Part shown: positions 5,331-7,923 of the stretch, one piece after another
Layout of the letters: every line of letters begins with the position of its first letter
How positions within the stretch are numbered: position 1 is the first letter of the stretch
Assembly: GCA_002451555.1 (NCBI GenBank)
Contig: DKCU01000137.1
Location: forward strand, 8,887-16,809
DNA length: 7,923 bases
Reading direction: 5' to 3'
Source: Candidatus Segatella albertsiae
GTDB lineage: Bacteria; Bacteroidota; Bacteroidia; Bacteroidales; Bacteroidaceae
Program-made: the position numbers and the translations under genes
The notes under the pieces: generated by a model
Database searches by the model: none
Told to the model about the DNA's origin: nothing
What the model saw: the letters and a program-made list of their open reading frames with translations, nothing else

Positions 5331-6376
5331 TTCTGTACACTATTTTCCTCACTAAATGCCTTTATCTCGTCAGCAAGTACTTTCTGTAATTTCTCTTTCG
5401 GCACAATCAGCTGATAGTCCGCCACTCCGATAGGCTTTCCCATATCTTCGAGTGCGAGTTCCACCTCTACACGGTCTTTCTCCGCACAAAGTATGATACC
5501 AATGGAGCGGTTCTCGTCTGCGCCACGTTCAAGACGGTCAAGCAGAGACAGATAATAGTTCATCTTTCCTGCATACTCAGGTTTGAAAGCACCTATCTTT
5601 AGGTCAATGGCAACAAGACAGCGAAGCCCTCGATGGAAAAACAGCATATCCACCTTACTCTCCTTGCCGTTATATTCCAACACATGCTGATTGCCAATGA
5701 ATGTGAAGCCATTGCCGAGTTCCATAAGGAAACGCGTGATGGCTTTTACAAGACGGTCTTCAAGTTCAAGCTCCAAGATAGGACTTGTCACCCCCAAGAA
5801 GCCGAGGTTATAGCTACTACTAAACACCTCATTGGCATACTGCGCTTGTTCGGCAGGAAGTGTGCGGTCGAAATTGTTATCTACTCTTGCCAATGCCTGT
5901 GTCTCGTACATTTTGAGTTTGATGGCATTGAGCAGCAAGTCTCGATTCCAACCTTTTTCCACCGTCTTTGTGGCATAATAGAGTGTGGCATTATCATCTA
6001 ATCTTTTGCTCAAAAGCAGTAGATTATGTGACCACGGCAAAAGTGCTACGGAGTGTAGCACTTTCTCGTCATGCCCAACATAACGCTCATAAAACTTCTT
6101 CATGTTCCAAAGTTGGCGTGGTGAAACGCCCATCTTCGGATAACGTTCCTTCAGGTCTGCCGACAATCGCCTGACCATGCTGTCGCCATACCCACTTTCT
6201 ATCTTGCGCTCATGAAGCATTTGACCAATTTCCCAATAGGCGGTAGAAACATAGCCATTGACATGTCGGGCTATTTCTGTCCGTGCATGTTCGATTACTG
6301 CGACAGCATGTCGCAGTATCTCGGCATAATCACCACTCCCTATTGAGAGCCTGTTGTCTTTATTATCTGTTGTCAT
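5327..6376 (-). CDS. DUF1016 (YhcG-type) PD-(D/E)XK nuclease domain protein
   Basis: The protein has the two halves of the YhcG family. The N-terminal DUF1016_N helical part includes AYWEIGQML, GYGDSMVRRLSADL and the SPRQLWNMKKFYERY helix. The C-terminal part has VEKGWNRDLLLNAI, NLGFLGV and a PD-(D/E)XK core: KVDMLFFHRGLRCLVAIDLKIG, where the D of KVD and the D and K of IDLK are the probable metal-binding and catalytic residues. Numbering from the chosen start, these are D243, D258 and K260 of 349. The open frame extends to an ATG at 6442, but the promoter -7 element at 6410-6417 would place transcription start near 6403, so the ATG at 6376 (MTTDNKDN) is preferred. The family is associated with restriction-like, toxin or mobile loci, but its biological role is not firmly known. 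The gene converges on the HU gene with a 4-bp overlap. Confidence 0.88.
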   Translation of the reverse strand: MTTDNKDNRLSIGSGDYAEILRHAVAVIEHARTEIARHVNGYVSTAYWEIGQMLHERKIESGYGDSMVRRLSADLKERYPKMGVSPRQLWNMKKFYERYVGHDEKVLHSVALLPWSHNLLLLSKRLDDNATLYYATKTVEKGWNRDLLLNAIKLKMYETQALARVDNNFDRTLPAEQAQYANEVFSSSYNLGFLGVTSPILELELEDRLVKAITRFLMELGNGFTFIGNQHVLEYNGKESKVDMLFFHRGLRCLVAIDLKIGAFKPEYAGKMNYYLSLLDRLERGADENRSIGIILCAEKDRVEVELALEDMGKPIGVADYQLIVPKEKLQKVLADEIKAFSEENSVQN

Positions 6377-6409
6377 TTTATTTGCCACATTTAGATACGA
6401 ATTTATACG

Positions 6410-6441
6410 CAAAGATAAATATAACACACCACAATCTCGCA
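6410..6441 (-). promoter_or_regulatory. Promoter of the DUF1016 gene
   Basis: TATCTTTG on the minus strand (6410-6417) is a perfect TAnnTTTG. At the expected 20-nt distance the -33 box is poor (TGCG at 6438-6441). The start near 6403 leaves about 27 nt before the ATG at 6376. A dyad abuts the weak -33 region, so an activator or repressor may act here. Confidence 0.55.
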
Positions 6442-6466
6442 TAAACGTAGTGGATTTTACGTTTAT
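6441..6466. repeat. 9-bp dyad just upstream of the DUF1016 promoter
   Basis: ATAAACGTA at 6441-6449 is the exact reverse complement of TACGTTTAT at 6458-6466, with 8 bp between. It abuts the -33 position of the DUF1016 promoter, and centre-to-centre spacing of the arms is about 17 bp, suitable for a dimeric regulator. No T-tract follows, so it is unlikely to be a terminator. Confidence 0.5.
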
Positions 6467-6595
6467 TTAGCAACTTGAAGAAAAAATACTCACCACACAT
6501 TAAGCCTATATTTCTCTCGTTGCACAGTACTTATACCCTTCACTCAACTTCGCCATAAAAAGGAGAGACAACTCGTCCTACATGGATACTCGGGA

Positions 6596-7186
6596 CTATT
6601 TAGTTCTAATTACACAATCCTTGCCGTATGGCATAAAAAGTACACTGTCCACCAACGGAATTGCTGCCCTTAGCTTATATTCTGCCCTCTGCTTAGCCAA
6701 TGGTACTTTCAATATCACCTCACCCATTGCATCCGACATGACTGGTATGTCCTCAATCTGCATTTTAACATTACCCATAAATCTACCTATGCGTTCACTC
6801 CATAGTCTGAATTGGATATTACCATAGACGGAAGCATCACGGGATATATAAATTTTGGTATGTTTTTGTAACTTGACAATAGTGTCAAGAGAAGAAAAAT
6901 CGGCACATTTGAATGTAATATGAACCTCTTTGTCTAAATAACGATGAGGTATGTTTCTAAAATACACAAGCTCATTCATAGTCTTGATAGTATCACATTT
7001 GGTCTCACTTTCTAAAGCGAGAGAAATGACTGCATCCTTCAGGGGTGGTAATCTTTTATTGTGCGATGTCACCTCTTGCAGTGACACAGCCACATCCACT
7101 GGTTGACTTTTCATCCAAATGCCCAACATGGCAACCAAAACGAGGAAGATACCTATAGTCCATGCTGCCATTTTTTCCAAGAGCAT
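6596..7186 (-). CDS. Surviving open frame: membrane anchor and C-terminal domain of the broken TIR protein
   Basis: The longest open piece of the pseudogene encodes 196 residues from an internal ATG. Residues about 6-25 (MAAWTIGIFLVLVAMLGIWM) form one membrane helix. The preceding RHKR in the ancestral frame suggests that the N-terminal side is cytoplasmic. Residues 26-196 are beta-rich with PPLKDAVISLALE, FRNIPHRYLDKEVHITFKC and YGNIQFRLW, resembling two small carboxypeptidase-regulatory or PEGA-like sandwiches. It could in principle still be translated, but it starts inside the older gene, has no promoter of its own that I can see, and lacks the TIR domain. Automated annotation would probably call it a hypothetical protein. 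Confidence 0.5.
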   Translation of the reverse strand: MLLEKMAAWTIGIFLVLVAMLGIWMKSQPVDVAVSLQEVTSHNKRLPPLKDAVISLALESETKCDTIKTMNELVYFRNIPHRYLDKEVHITFKCADFSSLDTIVKLQKHTKIYISRDASVYGNIQFRLWSERIGRFMGNVKMQIEDIPVMSDAMGEVILKVPLAKQRAEYKLRAAIPLVDSVLFMPYGKDCVIRTK

Positions 7187-7513
7187 ACGTTTGTGACGTT
7201 GCCAGATACTATCAAACTCTACCCTAGCAGTTTGGTAACAAGTTGTACGTATGCTCTTTCTCTATTCAGCCAAGATTACCACAAGGTGCCGTGACACCTT
7301 CAGCCGCTCTTGCAGTTCTGATGTCAATCCTCCCGGCTGTATGTCGGTAGGGGCAAAGAAAACAGGGCGCATAGGATTCTTCTTCCAACCATGTTTGCTA
7401 CATAAAGTTGCAGGCATACGATATCGCTCCAGTTTCTTCTGTATTCTTTTTCCCCAATTATAATCGTGAGAATTATAGGAAATAAAAGCGAAATATTTAT
7501 ATTCTTGTTGTTT
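6596..7513 (-). pseudogene. Decayed TIR-transmembrane protein gene
   Basis: Three reading-frame pieces in order make one recognisable protein. Piece 1 (7513-7262) is a TIR N-terminus: YKYFAFISYNSHD, YRMPATLC, PVFFAPTDIQPGG and SRHLVVI, ending at an amber codon at 7264-7262. Piece 2 (7269-7222, shifted frame) reads LNRERAYVQLVTKLLG. Piece 3 (from 7222) reads VEFDSIWQRHKRM, a membrane helix and a C-terminal region. Adding one G to the GGG at 7222-7224 would join pieces 2 and 3. Between pieces 1 and 2 the second half of the TIR domain, including the region of the usual catalytic Glu of TIR NADases, is missing, so an internal deletion is inferred. No ATG, GTG or TTG precedes piece 1 in frame. Relatives combine a cytoplasmic TIR, one membrane helix and an exposed beta-rich C-terminus. 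The gene is very probably inactive. Confidence 0.82.
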
Positions 7514-7923
7514 CGATATCCTTATTGGCTAACATCTCTGCCGAATCTGCCTTTTGTCGCAATTCTTCAGCTTGTTTTTTCACCGTCAACGCATGATCCA
7601 ACTTCTTCATATAGTTACCTTGCTCGAATAAGCGGATAGCCTCATCCAACATTCCTTGATTGAACAACTCAATGGCTCTTTGCGCAAGCGTATCCACCTA
7701 GCTTTCATCAATACGAGCAAACATATCGGCATACTCGTCCATGTGCTTCAAGGCATTGTTACGCTCTTGGTCTATGGAATCGAGTTTACTGTAATACTCA
7801 TCAATGGTAAGTTGCTGAGCCTTGTTTTTCTTCTCCAAGTCAGCCAATCTCCTTTTATACTTTTTCTCTGCCTGGTTCCTTCCTATGGCTATAAGATTGT
7901 TCAGGGCAGACGCATCAAATTCT
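7497..7923 (-). pseudogene. 3' part of a coiled-coil/TPR-type gene broken by an in-frame amber codon
   Basis: The frame enters from the right edge and encodes a charged coiled coil (NQAEKKYKRRLADLEKKNK, then YYSKLDSIDQERNNALKHMDEYADMFARIDES), then TAG at 7700-7698. Without changing frame it goes on as VDTLAQRAIELFNQGMLDEAIRLFEQGNYMKKLD, a TPR-like helix pair, and stops at 7497-7499. Similarity continues across the TAG, so it is a nonsense mutation, probably from CAG or AAG. Relatives as I remember them have an N-terminal carboxypeptidase-regulatory domain, this coiled coil, and several more TPRs after this point; here the protein ends after one, so the 3' end may also be deleted. It lies directly upstream of, and 17 bp overlapping with, the TIR remnant in the same direction, suggesting they were once one operon. 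A GTG at 7697 could restart translation of the tail. Confidence 0.7.

Noticed and set aside
6582..6827. An 81-codon frame on the plus strand
   Set aside because: It is antisense to the C-terminal part of the TIR protein, whose minus-strand reading is clearly protein-like, and no plus-strand promoter precedes it.
7262..7700. Amber recoding (TAG read as an amino acid) to explain both in-frame TAG codons
   Set aside because: The HU, helicase and DUF1016 genes all end at TAG at the expected family lengths, and the TIR gene also has a deletion and a frameshift, which recoding would not explain.

Overview
The window looks like accessory DNA from a Bacteroidales genome of the Prevotella/Segatella/Bacteroides kind. 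Two things suggest this. Every intact gene start that has room for a promoter is preceded by the Bacteroidetes -7 element TAnnTTTG, usually with a -33-like element 20 nt upstream, and Shine-Dalgarno sequences are poor. The gene families also fit: a VirE/BT4734-type primase-helicase beside a divergent HU-HIG protein, a DUF234 ATPase, a DUF1016 nuclease, and a TIR/coiled-coil pair. No rRNA, tRNA, CRISPR array or recognisable insertion-sequence transposase was seen.

Layout from left to right: (1) the first 57 codons of an unrecognised gene on the minus strand (1-173), with a good promoter at 214-245 enclosed by a 9-bp inverted repeat. (2) A 453-bp divergent intergenic region carrying two near-identical perfect hairpins. 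(3) An AAA/STAND-like ATPase with a C-terminal PD-(D/E)XK-like DUF234 domain (627-2069, +), whose last codons and stop lie inside a 61-nt near-perfect hairpin. (4) About 260 bp rich in repeats: ATGTAGTT-type sites, a hairpin made from them, and 21-bp tandem repeats. (5) A VirE/VapE-type primase-helicase on the minus strand (2334-4430, alternative starts to 4478). (6) A compact divergent promoter region, again with ATGTAGTT sites, serving the helicase and (7) an HU-HIG DNA-binding protein with a C-terminal winged helix (4692-5330, +). (8) A DUF1016/YhcG-type nuclease (5327-6376, -) that converges on the HU gene so tightly that both stop codons share one CTAG. (9) The decayed remains of a TIR-transmembrane gene (6596-7513, -) and, upstream of it in the same direction, the end of a coiled-coil/TPR-type gene broken by an amber codon (7497-7923, running off the window).

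The likely functional unit is the divergent primase-helicase/HU pair with its shared repeat family. A perfect 20-bp site occurs once in the helicase leader and once, inverted, beyond its stop; together with the tandem repeats this looks like a regulatory or replication-origin-like arrangement. The ATPase, the DUF1016 nuclease and the TIR remnant are typical of defence or conflict islands, so the window is best read as a patch of such cassettes at different stages of maintenance and decay. Between 6467 and 6595 nothing convincing was seen. Family assignments rest on remembered motifs, not on database searches.
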